6,657 nt of DNA from Bacteroidota bacterium. Lineage in GTDB: Bacteria; Bacteroidota; Bacteroidia; Chitinophagales; Chitinophagaceae. Where the stretch lies: positions 1 to 6,657 of the forward strand of contig JAFDXS010000140.1 of the NCBI GenBank assembly GCA_018267795.1. Reading direction: 5' to 3'. Both the position numbers and the translations under genes were made by a program. Under the pieces are notes generated by a model, which saw only the letters and a list, made by a program, of their open reading frames with translations, did no database searches and was not told the origin of the DNA. Positions within the stretch are counted from its first letter, which is position 1. Each line of letters opens with the position of its first letter. Below, piece after piece: positions 1 to 6,649 of the stretch.

Positions 1-1308
1 CAACATTTTGCTTGATCGGCGCCAGGAGCGTACTACCTGCATCAGTATTACCGGCGAGATGACTACTGCGACAAGGCTGCCCAACATTAACTTCTTTTTA
101 TTACCCTTATATTTATACGGAACTATCGAGCCGGGCAATTCTATTAACATCGCAAGTTTAGCCAGTTTGTTGCCATAATATTTCCTGAATAAATAAAGTA
201 CGCTTGGTATTGGCCTGGGGTCTGTAAGTTTTTTTGTCCTGAAGGCATCCCAGCTGCCCATTTGGCGAAGACCCCCTTCCCCCACCTTTAAATGTAAACG
301 TTGCGCCAGTGGATTGCTAATGTTTTTATAACCGGCAAGGTAAGCACGCAACCCAAATTCCCCATCGCCCATGCGCTGCTTTTCAAACTGGCGATCGAAC
401 AACCCTAATTCTTTAAATACCTGCTTCTTCACCATTACATTGCCGGTATCTACCTGGTCAGACCAGCGAAAATATTTATAGTTTTCAGGCACTCTATCAC
501 CTACTTTAGAGATAGATACGCCCGATGATATATCTGCATTATAATTGTACAAGCAGCGCATGTGTTGTACTATCCAGTCATTCTCTACGCGTGAATCATC
601 ATCAAACAATAATATTAAATCACCGGTTGACATTTTTATGGCAGTATTTCGTGCCAGCCATAATGCTTTTTCCTTTTGTGGAATTGCCTTTATATCATAA
701 GACCATTGCTTATAAAAATCTTCCCTGAATGGTTCTGACTGGTCAACAACTATTACCTCAAAATTTTTGTACGTCTGCTTTCCTATATCATCCAGTACAT
801 CTTTCAGGTATTGATACCTGTTAAGTGTAGGAATAATAATTGAAACCTTGTGTGCTTCCTTTTCTATATCGGTAAATGTACCATTTGATTTTGCAGGCAA
901 TGGATTAGCGTAAATATTTTCACGCTTTACACTTCTGCTTTTCAAAAAACCTTTTATCTCGGCTACCGGATTTTTCAAACTGGCCAATCTTAATACCAGG
1001 ATGTAACTGCACCAAACCGGGCTATAATATTTCCTGATAAATCTATACTCATCTGAAATAGGTATTCTTTCCTTTTCCCATACATCTATTCCTTTATCAC
1101 TATCACTTGTCACTACCCATCCTTGCTTAAATGCGCGCCATGCGGTATCTCTTTGTTGGGCTATGCTGGATATATAACCTTTGTCCGCATCTATTTTTAC
1201 TCCTGCTATCTTTAATTGATCTTCTGAAGGAAAATACAAATGATCTTTTGCAGGTGGCAAATTAAAGTACCATATCGGGCTTACATATTTCAGAAATGAA
1301 AAAATCAC
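1..1308 (-). CDS. Family 2 glycosyltransferase (GT-A) with long N-terminal region, GTG start, 3' end beyond window
   Basis: An uninterrupted frame of 436 codons runs from GTG at 1308 to base 1, so the C-terminus is missing. The GT2 core starts near residue 155: KVSIIIPTLNRYQYL (154-168), FEVIVVDQS (183-191), LWLARNTAIKMSTGDLILLF (216-235) followed by the metal- and nucleotide-binding DDD (236-238), then GNVMVKKQVFKELGLFD (289-305) and GDGEFGLRAYLAGY (314-327), the equivalent of the usual ED-rich catalytic-base region. Residues 1-150 match no domain I recognise. Residues 404-427 (about KKLMLGSLVAVVISPVI onward) are hydrophobic and could be a membrane helix. GTG is chosen because the frame is closed upstream by TGA at 1324-1326, and the first in-frame ATG lies inside the catalytic core. 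The start follows the exostosin-like stop by 2 bp. It probably transfers a sugar during glycan assembly; donor unknown. Confidence 0.88.
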   Translation of the reverse strand, partial: MIFSFLKYVSPIWYFNLPPAKDHLYFPSEDQLKIAGVKIDADKGYISSIAQQRDTAWRAFKQGWVVTSDSDKGIDVWEKERIPISDEYRFIRKYYSPVWCSYILVLRLASLKNPVAEIKGFLKSRSVKRENIYANPLPAKSNGTFTDIEKEAHKVSIIIPTLNRYQYLKDVLDDIGKQTYKNFEVIVVDQSEPFREDFYKQWSYDIKAIPQKEKALWLARNTAIKMSTGDLILLFDDDSRVENDWIVQHMRCLYNYNADISSGVSISKVGDRVPENYKYFRWSDQVDTGNVMVKKQVFKELGLFDRQFEKQRMGDGEFGLRAYLAGYKNISNPLAQRLHLKVGEGGLRQMGSWDAFRTKKLTDPRPIPSVLYLFRKYYGNKLAKLAMLIELPGSIVPYKYKGNKKKLMLGSLVAVVISPVILMQVVRSWRRSSKML

Positions 1309-1310
1309 GA

Positions 1311-2354
1311 TTACTTTACTATTTCATTTAGTGCCTGCAGGTAAAAACTACTAAGGGTCATATTGGCCTCCCACAGCTTTCTGTTATGCTGTTGTAATGC
1401 TCTAAAGCCATCTTCACCTAGCTTTTCATGGAAAGCCATTATCTTTTCAGGTATGTCTTGCAGTTCATCTTCCTCTATCCACACTGCATGTTTTTCCCAC
1501 TCAATATTATTTTCAAGAGGTAGCTTGCAGTCCGTGTTGATAAAAATTGGGATCCTGCCCATGGCCAGCGTTTCATAAAAACGCACTGAAAAATTGCCAC
1601 CACCACGCACACATACTATATAGTCACTGTCCTGCTGGTTTTTAAAATATTCCAGTGTTGTTTTTTTGCGCTGCTCCGGGGTGCTGGCGCCTGCACGGTA
1701 TTTTGCCCTCCGTATAAAATTAGTTTGCAGCGAAGACTTCTCTATTGTGCGTAATACTTTTTCGCGCAGGTGAGAGGTGCTCATCACTTTATGCTCATCC
1801 CAATAGCTTGCACCTATTAAATGCAGCATATTTAGGAAAGAAACGCGCAATACATCTTTTATACGCTTGTAAGGCGTACTGATACTTTGTCCGCAGAAAC
1901 CAATAACCGGTACTTCCTTATAAGGTCGCACAGTAATTTCTTTCTGCTGAAAATATGCAGCTAATGGATCAGGGAAAAATGGTGGTGTGGCTAATTGATA
2001 GCTATTATTATTAGACGCGTAAATATTTGAACGGAACTGCCATATACCGTCAGCAACGGTAATGCCATGGTCCCCATTTGATTGTGATATAACAGGCATT
2101 TTGTCTTTCCAGTCATTTGCCCACTGCAATACTTTGCCCTGCACTTTCTGCTTGTAATAATATGCCCAGTCCATAGGCACAAGCAGCATATCGGCATCCT
2201 CCGGTTTATCTACCCAACGAATTCCGTTTTCCAATGCCAGGTCATCTACTGCATTACTACCACGAGCAGATCGGTCTTTACTTCTTAACAACTCCATCCA
2301 ACTACCCCTTACATTGGCATCAAAAAATTGTTCGGGATAAAATATATTAATCAT
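1311..2354 (-). CDS. Exostosin-like (GT47-type) glycosyltransferase
   Basis: The product resembles the exostosin family (Pfam PF03016), the GT47 fold of animal heparan-sulfate polymerases and plant cell-wall transferases. The signature is near the C-terminus: SDYIVCVRGGGNFSVRFYET (about 243-262), then LAMGRIPIFINTDCKLPLE (263-281), the conserved arrangement of RxxE, GxIPIFI and lPLE. The N-terminal half contains ADMLLVPMDWAYYY (54-67) and EVPVIGFCGQS (147-157), also typical of bacterial members. I choose the ATG at 2354, giving 347 residues beginning MINIFYPEQFF and an 8-bp overlap with the preceding gene; the frame is also open to a TTG at 2369 (352 residues). No signal peptide or membrane segment is visible, so it probably acts in the cytoplasm on a lipid-linked glycan. 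Donor and acceptor are unknown. It is followed after two bases by the GT2 gene. Confidence 0.82.
   Translation of the reverse strand: MINIFYPEQFFDANVRGSWMELLRSKDRSARGSNAVDDLALENGIRWVDKPEDADMLLVPMDWAYYYKQKVQGKVLQWANDWKDKMPVISQSNGDHGITVADGIWQFRSNIYASNNNSYQLATPPFFPDPLAAYFQQKEITVRPYKEVPVIGFCGQSISTPYKRIKDVLRVSFLNMLHLIGASYWDEHKVMSTSHLREKVLRTIEKSSLQTNFIRRAKYRAGASTPEQRKKTTLEYFKNQQDSDYIVCVRGGGNFSVRFYETLAMGRIPIFINTDCKLPLENNIEWEKHAVWIEEDELQDIPEKIMAFHEKLGEDGFRALQQHNRKLWEANMTLSSFYLQALNEIVK
2347..2354 (-). promoter_or_regulatory. 8-bp overlap ATGATTAA between GT4 and exostosin-like genes
   Basis: On the minus strand the string ATGATTAA contains the ATG chosen for the exostosin-like gene (2352-2354) and, in another frame, the TAA that ends the second GT4 gene (2347-2349). 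The overlap favours the ATG over the TTG 15 bases further upstream, because short overlaps of this kind are the rule in this operon. A purine-rich GAAGAG sits nearby on the 5' side. Confidence 0.6.
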
Positions 2355-3525
2355 TATAAAACTCTTCAAATGCAGTTATCTGCTTTTCTAAAGTAAACTC
2401 CTGCTGCACACGTGTACGTGCGTTCCTTCTTATCTCTTCTTTTATTGCATTATCCATTCCGGCTACATCTGCAATAGTTGTGGCCATTGCTTTTACATCA
2501 CGCCTCTTTACTACCCATCCTGTTTTATTATGCAATACATTTTCCTGCAGGCCCTCTGCATCAGTTACTATACAAAGCATATTTCCTGCCTGGGCTTCAA
2601 GCACAGCATTGCAAAAGCCTTCCTGTACGCTTGGCTGTAGGTATATTTGATGTCTTTTAAAATATTCAGGCACTTGATTACTCTTCACTCTGCCTTCAAA
2701 TACTACATTATCAGTTAGTCCTAACTGATACGCGGCAAACAATAATTTCTCTTTATCTTCTCCATCACCTATTATAGTATATCGCACCTGTAGCCCCTTG
2801 TCTTTTAATTCCATTACTGCCTGCAAAGCGTATTGTATTCCTTTTTTCCAGCTTAACCGAGCAATAGTCAATATATTAATTGTGTGATCGTTCTGCTCTG
2901 CGGGTTTGACTATAAAATCATTCGCATTTATTGCAGGCGTAATCTTTACTATCGGTATATCGGTCGGCAAGCCTAATTTATATGCCTTCACCAGTAAATC
3001 ATCTGATATGGTATGTACCTTATCTACATTTTCCCATACCAGCCTGTAGCAGCCGGGATGCTTTAATGCATATATACCTACATCATATCCTCTGAAGCTT
3101 ACGGCCATTTTAGCGCTTATTGCTTTTGCCACGTGTTCCCTTCGCAATGCCACTGTTGCAAAACCGTAATGTATCCAATCTAATTTGCACGAAAGTATAT
3201 GTGCATTTATATACAAGTTTTCAATAGCGGTTCTATTACTGCGTCCAGCGGCTCGCTCCAGCTTATAAAATCGAAACACTGTTTTACTAGTTGTAGCAAG
3301 TAATTTTATTATTGCTGCGCCCAGGTATACACTTCTTAGCCACATACTACCAGGCAGTGAGCGGGGACTTACTACTTTCCAGCCCTGGGGTACTTCATTT
3401 CCATTTTTTTCAGCAAAGAGTGTAACATCAAAGCCCCTGGCCAGTAAGCCACTAATTTTATTATGAAAAAATGTTTCAGAATAAGCAGGTACATTGTTCA
3501 ATACTATCCCTATCCGTTTACTCAT
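2347..3525 (-). CDS. GT4-family (GT-B fold) glycosyltransferase, second of a tandem pair
   Basis: This 392-residue protein is another full-length GT4 enzyme. It starts RIGIVLNNVPAYSETFFHNK, the SETF element typical of polysaccharide transferases of the WcaL type. DWIHYGFATVALR (116-128) and AVSFRGYDVGIY (141-152) follow. In the donor domain ILTIARLSWKKGIQYALQAV (218-237) supplies the Arg/Lys donor-phosphate contacts, YTIIGDGEDKEKL (249-261) follows, and the EX7E pair is E302 and E310 in VQEGFCNAVLEAQAG. It aligns along its length with the product of the gene just upstream (YTIIG, GLxD, PSVxEG, VLEA), so the two are probably paralogues performing consecutive or alternative sugar additions. The ATG at 3525 overlaps the upstream TAA by one base, which supports translational coupling. 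The specific sugar and linkage are unknown. Confidence 0.93.
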   Translation of the reverse strand: MSKRIGIVLNNVPAYSETFFHNKISGLLARGFDVTLFAEKNGNEVPQGWKVVSPRSLPGSMWLRSVYLGAAIIKLLATTSKTVFRFYKLERAAGRSNRTAIENLYINAHILSCKLDWIHYGFATVALRREHVAKAISAKMAVSFRGYDVGIYALKHPGCYRLVWENVDKVHTISDDLLVKAYKLGLPTDIPIVKITPAINANDFIVKPAEQNDHTINILTIARLSWKKGIQYALQAVMELKDKGLQVRYTIIGDGEDKEKLLFAAYQLGLTDNVVFEGRVKSNQVPEYFKRHQIYLQPSVQEGFCNAVLEAQAGNMLCIVTDAEGLQENVLHNKTGWVVKRRDVKAMATTIADVAGMDNAIKEEIRRNARTRVQQEFTLEKQITAFEEFYND

Positions 3526-3527
3526 TA
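3523..3527 (-). promoter_or_regulatory. TAATG stop/start overlap between the two GT4 genes
   Basis: The TAA stop of the first GT4 gene (3525-3527) overlaps by one base the ATG of the second (3523-3525). This is the same junction type as the one at the preceding gene boundary, as expected for a tightly coupled operon that makes the two transferases in similar amounts. Confidence 0.75.
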
Positions 3528-4691
3528 TCTCTCTAATACTGATTCGTATAGCTTAGTCATATCGCCTGCCATTCGCTCTGAAACAAATCTGTCTTCAATT
3601 GTTTTCCTTGCAGCAATGGCTACCGTGTTTAGTTGCTCCTTATCAAGTGCAGCTACTTCTGTTATTTTACCTGCTATCGCTTCACTACTACGCATAGGTA
3701 TGATAAAGCCATTCTTTTTATCCTGTACTGCTTCAGCCATGCCACCGCAATCTGTTGTTATAACTATAGTACCGTATGCCATTGCTTCAAGCACCACGTT
3801 TGCTATTCCCTCTTCTACGCTTGGCAGCAAAAAAATATCTGCATCGTACATGTACTCTTTCAGCTCATTATGCGGCACACTGCCAACAAATGTAATCTTA
3901 TCATTCAACCCCATATCATCTCTGCTGAATATTGCCTCTTCGGTAGCAGCCCCCCCAATAATTGTATAATGAAAATCAAAGTTCTGGTCTGATAATAAGC
4001 GCATGGCGTCTATAGCATAGTCATATCCCTTCTTCCAGTGCCAGCGACCTATGCTGAGAATTTTTATTTTTCCTTCCGCTATTCCAGTTTTGGTCTTGAA
4101 TGGGAAATTTTCCAGGTTTAGCCCTGAATAAACTGTTTTTATACTGTGTGCGCCATATTTTTCTGCTTCATATCCTATAGCATTTGATACAGCATGAAAC
4201 CCATCCGCCAGTGGAAAATATTTTCTATAAATATCTGCCAAGCCAGGTATGGTAATTGGAGAATAGTTTATATGTGCGCCTCTTAAGCTCACTACTATTT
4301 TTTTATTAAACTCTTTTAGCCATATCCAATCAGCTATTGCCTTTGCCCATTGGATATGAAATATATCAGGCCTGTAATATAGCACCGGTATGTATGTACT
4401 CAACGCATGGAAATACCTGTCATTATACTTCTCTCTACAGATAGCCTTCAATTGCTTCAAGTCTTTCGGACGACTAAGAAGCAGGAGCAGATAGTACTTT
4501 GCGAGCAGATATAGTTTGGAGGTGTTACTGCTGTATGCTATCACCTTTACGTTTGCGGGATAGTTTACATCTTTTTTCTGCTTACCAAAGAGATATATCG
4601 TATTACCTTCTTCAGCCAAACCTTGTATAAGCCGCTCAATGAAGGTAGTAGAAGGTATATCACCTGAATAAACAGCGATCTTTCGCGTCAT
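3525..4691 (-). CDS. GT4-family (GT-B fold) glycosyltransferase, first of a tandem pair
   Basis: The 388-residue product is a retaining nucleotide-sugar glycosyltransferase of family GT4, of usual length. The N-terminal acceptor-side Rossmann domain starts at MTRKIAVYSG and includes VVSLRGAHIN (133-142) and GFHAVSNAIG (164-173). The C-terminal donor domain has ILSIGRWHWKKGYDYAIDAM (211-230) with the Arg and Lys that normally contact the donor phosphates, YTIIGG (242-247), KITFVGSVPHNEL (265-277) and the EX7E motif E294 to E302 in VEEGIANVVLEAMAYG. A hydrophobic, Tyr/Leu-rich segment at about 59-72 could be a membrane-association helix, as in many lipid-linked-sugar transferases. It probably adds one sugar to a lipid-linked intermediate on the cytoplasmic face; the sugar is not predictable. 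Its ATG shares one base with the stop of the preceding gene (TAATG). A run of seven G lies at codons 246-248. Confidence 0.93.
   Translation of the reverse strand: MTRKIAVYSGDIPSTTFIERLIQGLAEEGNTIYLFGKQKKDVNYPANVKVIAYSSNTSKLYLLAKYYLLLLLSRPKDLKQLKAICREKYNDRYFHALSTYIPVLYYRPDIFHIQWAKAIADWIWLKEFNKKIVVSLRGAHINYSPITIPGLADIYRKYFPLADGFHAVSNAIGYEAEKYGAHSIKTVYSGLNLENFPFKTKTGIAEGKIKILSIGRWHWKKGYDYAIDAMRLLSDQNFDFHYTIIGGAATEEAIFSRDDMGLNDKITFVGSVPHNELKEYMYDADIFLLPSVEEGIANVVLEAMAYGTIVITTDCGGMAEAVQDKKNGFIIPMRSSEAIAGKITEVAALDKEQLNTVAIAARKTIEDRFVSERMAGDMTKLYESVLER
3950..3956 (-). repeat. Seven-G homopolymer inside the first GT4 gene
   Basis: A run of seven C on the plus strand reads as seven G in the coding strand, covering the two Gly codons after YTII and the first base of the next Ala codon. 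It is the only G/C homopolymer of this length that I noticed. A one-base slip here would shift the frame about two thirds of the way through the gene and before the EX7E motif. Confidence 0.6.
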
Positions 4692-4693
4692 TA
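4689..4693 (-). promoter_or_regulatory. TAATG stop/start overlap, translational coupling
   Basis: The TAA stop of the asparagine-synthetase-like gene (4691-4693) shares its last A with the ATG of the first GT4 gene (4689-4691). Such one-base overlaps let a terminating ribosome re-initiate, so expression of the two genes is probably linked. The overlap is read directly from sequence; coupling is inferred. Confidence 0.75.
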
Positions 4694-6064
4694 TTGACTA
4701 ATATTCTTCAGCTTTTTCTGCCTGCTTAAAAAAACAGAAAATGTTAAAAGCATACTTACAGGATGGCTGTAATAAACAGCATCCTTTTCTTTAAAGTTAT
4801 TGTAATATTTGTGTATCAGGCTTTCAGGAAGCTCAGCAGTCAGTTCAGCATTATTAAATAAATATTCTTTCAGCTTCTGATCGTTTTCTTTCCCTTCAAA
4901 TTGTATTTCCCAATTCCTGATGACAGTCTTTTTATTAAATACCTTTTCTGCTAACACACGCTTAGACTTATCAGCTATGCGCCAGGGAAGGTGCTGCCAG
5001 GTTAAATGTTTATCGTGGTTAAATAAATGGTAGGGCTCTTTGCTCTGCCATGTCACCTTTGCCATATCGGGGGCGTAGCGCTTTAAATATTCAATTTGAA
5101 TTTTCCTGTCGCGCAGATATTCTTCAGGCGTTTCGCATACCAGTTTGCAAATTCGCTCATCATAATATGGTAAAGCTATTGGGTGATAGTGTGAAAATAC
5201 CTGAAGATTCACGTTCGTCCATCTTGTTACCCAATACATAGACTTAAATGCCTTAGCCCTGGCATTTACGTTATTTATCTTAATAGCTGACAAAAGCTCG
5301 CCTACACGTTGCTCAAGATAGGCTTTAAAGTCTCCGTTCAATCCCCACGCATTCCAAAGGTCCTGGCCTAGTTCAAAGCCGCCTTTTTTCAGCATTTTCT
5401 TTATTATTATTTCCAGTAGCTTATGTTCAGGTATATTATTATCCAGGCCCATGCCATCATATACCAGATCTCCTAAATGACCGAGAAGAAATAAATTGCC
5501 ATGCGGAGCAATTTTGTCTATCACAGCCATTTGGCGCGCATGTGTGAATTCTGAATAACATTGATTGATCTCTGCTAATTCATCTATTTTATTCCACAAA
5601 TAACCTTTAGGAATTGTGTATTCTTCAAAATCCCATCCTGCTATTTTAGCAAGCGCTTTGCCATACTTAGTTTCATCAAAGCTGTTATGAAATTTATAGC
5701 TATAGGTGAATGTTTTAGCGCCGAGCCTATGCACCGCTGCTGCAAGCGTACGACTATCCAGCCCGCCTGACAATGCAAGCATTATATCTTTACCCGCTAT
5801 TTGAGATGAAATTACGTCTTCAAATACTGCTGCAAATTTTTCAACACTTGCATCAAAGGATATAGCTTCCGGCCTATAATACCATTCCGGAGTTCGCGGT
5901 TTATTCCATTTTACATCTTTAAAAAAAGTATCGCAATTCAGCATAAAGCCAAACGCTGCCCATACACATATTGCAGCCCTATCCAGTTCACCAGCTATCT
6001 CTTGCTGCCTCACGTCTGTGGGGATCATCAACTTACTATCAATATGCGTTGCGTTATTATACAT
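4691..6064 (-). CDS. Asparagine-synthetase-like ATP-dependent amide-forming enzyme lacking the glutaminase domain
   Basis: This 457-residue protein matches the C-terminal synthetase half of asparagine synthetase B. The PP-loop IMLALSGGLDSRTLAAA (residues 94-110) holds the SGGxDS motif that binds ATP and releases pyrophosphate. SFDETKYGKALAKIAG (128-143) follows, then LLGHLGDLVYDG (193-204) in place of the usual G-E-G-x-D-E loop, then ALPYYDERI. Full-length AsnB enzymes have about 550-650 residues and begin with an Ntn glutaminase domain with catalytic Cys at position 2. Here residue 2 is Tyr, and only a short remnant resembling the end of that domain is left (AAFGFMLNCDTFFKDVKW, 36-53). An in-frame TAG at 6074-6076 rules out an upstream extension from the ATG at 6064. 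The protein may use free ammonia, an amine donor or a partner amidotransferase, for instance to amidate a sugar carboxylate (inference). It overlaps the next gene by one base. A true asparagine synthetase is unlikely. Confidence 0.85.
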   Translation of the reverse strand: MYNNATHIDSKLMIPTDVRQQEIAGELDRAAICVWAAFGFMLNCDTFFKDVKWNKPRTPEWYYRPEAISFDASVEKFAAVFEDVISSQIAGKDIMLALSGGLDSRTLAAAVHRLGAKTFTYSYKFHNSFDETKYGKALAKIAGWDFEEYTIPKGYLWNKIDELAEINQCYSEFTHARQMAVIDKIAPHGNLFLLGHLGDLVYDGMGLDNNIPEHKLLEIIIKKMLKKGGFELGQDLWNAWGLNGDFKAYLEQRVGELLSAIKINNVNARAKAFKSMYWVTRWTNVNLQVFSHYHPIALPYYDERICKLVCETPEEYLRDRKIQIEYLKRYAPDMAKVTWQSKEPYHLFNHDKHLTWQHLPWRIADKSKRVLAEKVFNKKTVIRNWEIQFEGKENDQKLKEYLFNNAELTAELPESLIHKYYNNFKEKDAVYYSHPVSMLLTFSVFLSRQKKLKNISQ

Positions 6065-6082
6065 GTTCTTTCGCTACAGCAA
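6065..6082 (-). promoter_or_regulatory. Intergenic leader with purine-rich start context
   Basis: This 18-bp gap is the longest non-coding stretch in the window. Read on the minus strand it ends in CGAAAGAAC directly before the ATG of the asparagine-synthetase-like gene. That is purine-rich but not a good match to a Shine-Dalgarno sequence. The in-frame TAG in this gap fixes the start of the downstream gene. No promoter is visible. Confidence 0.4.
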
Positions 6083-6649
6083 CTAAAAATATAATAGTCC
6101 GATACCCATACTTTTTTGTTCAGGCGATTCAATAAATTCTTTATGCCTGTAATTATTCTTTATACTCTGCCAGAATTCCGGCACTTCAATAGTTGCAGCA
6201 TCGGGATTTTGTGTTTTATTAGGTATAATATCATGAAAGGCTACTAAGCCGCCTTCCCTTACTAATGGGCTATACATATCAAAGTCCTGCTTTACACCTT
6301 TAAAAGTATGGTCGCCATCTATAAACAGAAAATCAATCTTCCTTCCATTCAATTCCTTTTTCAGCTTTTGTAAGGTTTCCTCTTTATGCGAATCTTCCTG
6401 TAGTAATGCTACTTCACGCCCCTGCTGGTCCATTACAAATGACTTGTATAGCTTTTGCTTCTGATGCGGATATCCGCCACCGTGAATTCCACCCGGCAGA
6501 TCGATAGAAATTATTTTAGACGCTTTAGTATATCTGCACCATGTAAATAAAGTGCCCCCTTTACGTGTTCCTATTTCCACTATTATTTCAGGCTTCAGAT
6601 CTCTCACAGCATTTGCAAGGCCGGTTATCTCTGCTCTTTTCTGAGACAT
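6083..6649 (-). CDS. CmcI-like class I SAM-dependent methyltransferase (start uncertain, possibly partial at right edge)
   Basis: The 188-residue product has the Rossmann methyltransferase layout of the cephalosporin-hydroxylase/CmcI and Methyltransf_24 type. Motif I is VEIGTRKGGT (residues 24-33), which binds S-adenosylmethionine. The acidic end of strand 2 is IISIDLPGG (46-54), followed by a glycine-rich GGGYPHQ segment. LLQEDSH lies at 82-88, FLFIDGDHTFKGVKQDF at 107-123 and GGLVAFHDI at 133-141. It is probably cytoplasmic and methylates a sugar, nucleotide-sugar or related small molecule; the substrate is unknown. It is the first gene of the visible operon, 18 bp upstream of the asparagine-synthetase-like gene. 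The ATG at 6649 is the first in the window, but the eight bases before it contain no in-frame stop and no ribosome binding site. Relatives often have extra residues before the QKRAEI stretch, so the true start may lie outside. Family assignment is firm; function is inferred. Confidence 0.85.
   Translation of the reverse strand: MSQKRAEITGLANAVRDLKPEIIVEIGTRKGGTLFTWCRYTKASKIISIDLPGGIHGGGYPHQKQKLYKSFVMDQQGREVALLQEDSHKEETLQKLKKELNGRKIDFLFIDGDHTFKGVKQDFDMYSPLVREGGLVAFHDIIPNKTQNPDAATIEVPEFWQSIKNNYRHKEFIESPEQKSMGIGLLYF

Noticed and set aside
525..728. A short plus-strand open frame of 67 codons.
   Set aside because: It lies opposite the conserved GT2 catalytic core, including the DDD motif, so the minus strand is the coding one.
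175..1037. A 14-bp direct repeat (ATAATATTTCCTGA) at 175-188 and 1024-1037.
   Set aside because: As a DNA element it is too short and unpaired to be an insertion or recombination site; it encodes the same FRKYY-type peptide twice and is treated under the GT2 N-terminal finding.
1991..2197. A 68-codon minus-strand open frame in another register.
   Set aside because: It is fully contained within the exostosin-like gene and has no homology features of its own.
2355..2369. TTG at 2369 as start of the exostosin-like gene.
   Set aside because: It would give a 23-bp overlap and a rare start codon; the ATG at 2354 gives a short overlap like the other junctions and a natural N-terminus (MINIFYPEQFF). 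It cannot be fully excluded.
3463..3969. A 168-codon open frame on the plus strand.
   Set aside because: It lies antisense across the junction of two clear GT4 genes, has a Ser/Ala/Ile-rich composition with no domain, and is explained as a shadow of their codon use.
3633..3992. A 119-codon plus-strand open frame rich in Cys, Tyr and His.
   Set aside because: It is antisense to the conserved donor domain of a GT4 gene and has no recognisable protein features.
229..5937. Runs of seven A or T at 229-235, 1661-1667, 4728-4734 and 5931-5937.
   Set aside because: They encode ordinary Lys or Phe codons in an AT-rich genome, and none occurs with a nearby stem-loop or shifted frame that would suggest programmed frameshifting.
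4691..6064. A housekeeping asparagine synthetase (asnB).
   Set aside because: The glutaminase domain and Cys2 are absent, the GEGxDE loop is altered and the gene sits inside a glycan operon, so making free asparagine is unlikely to be its role.
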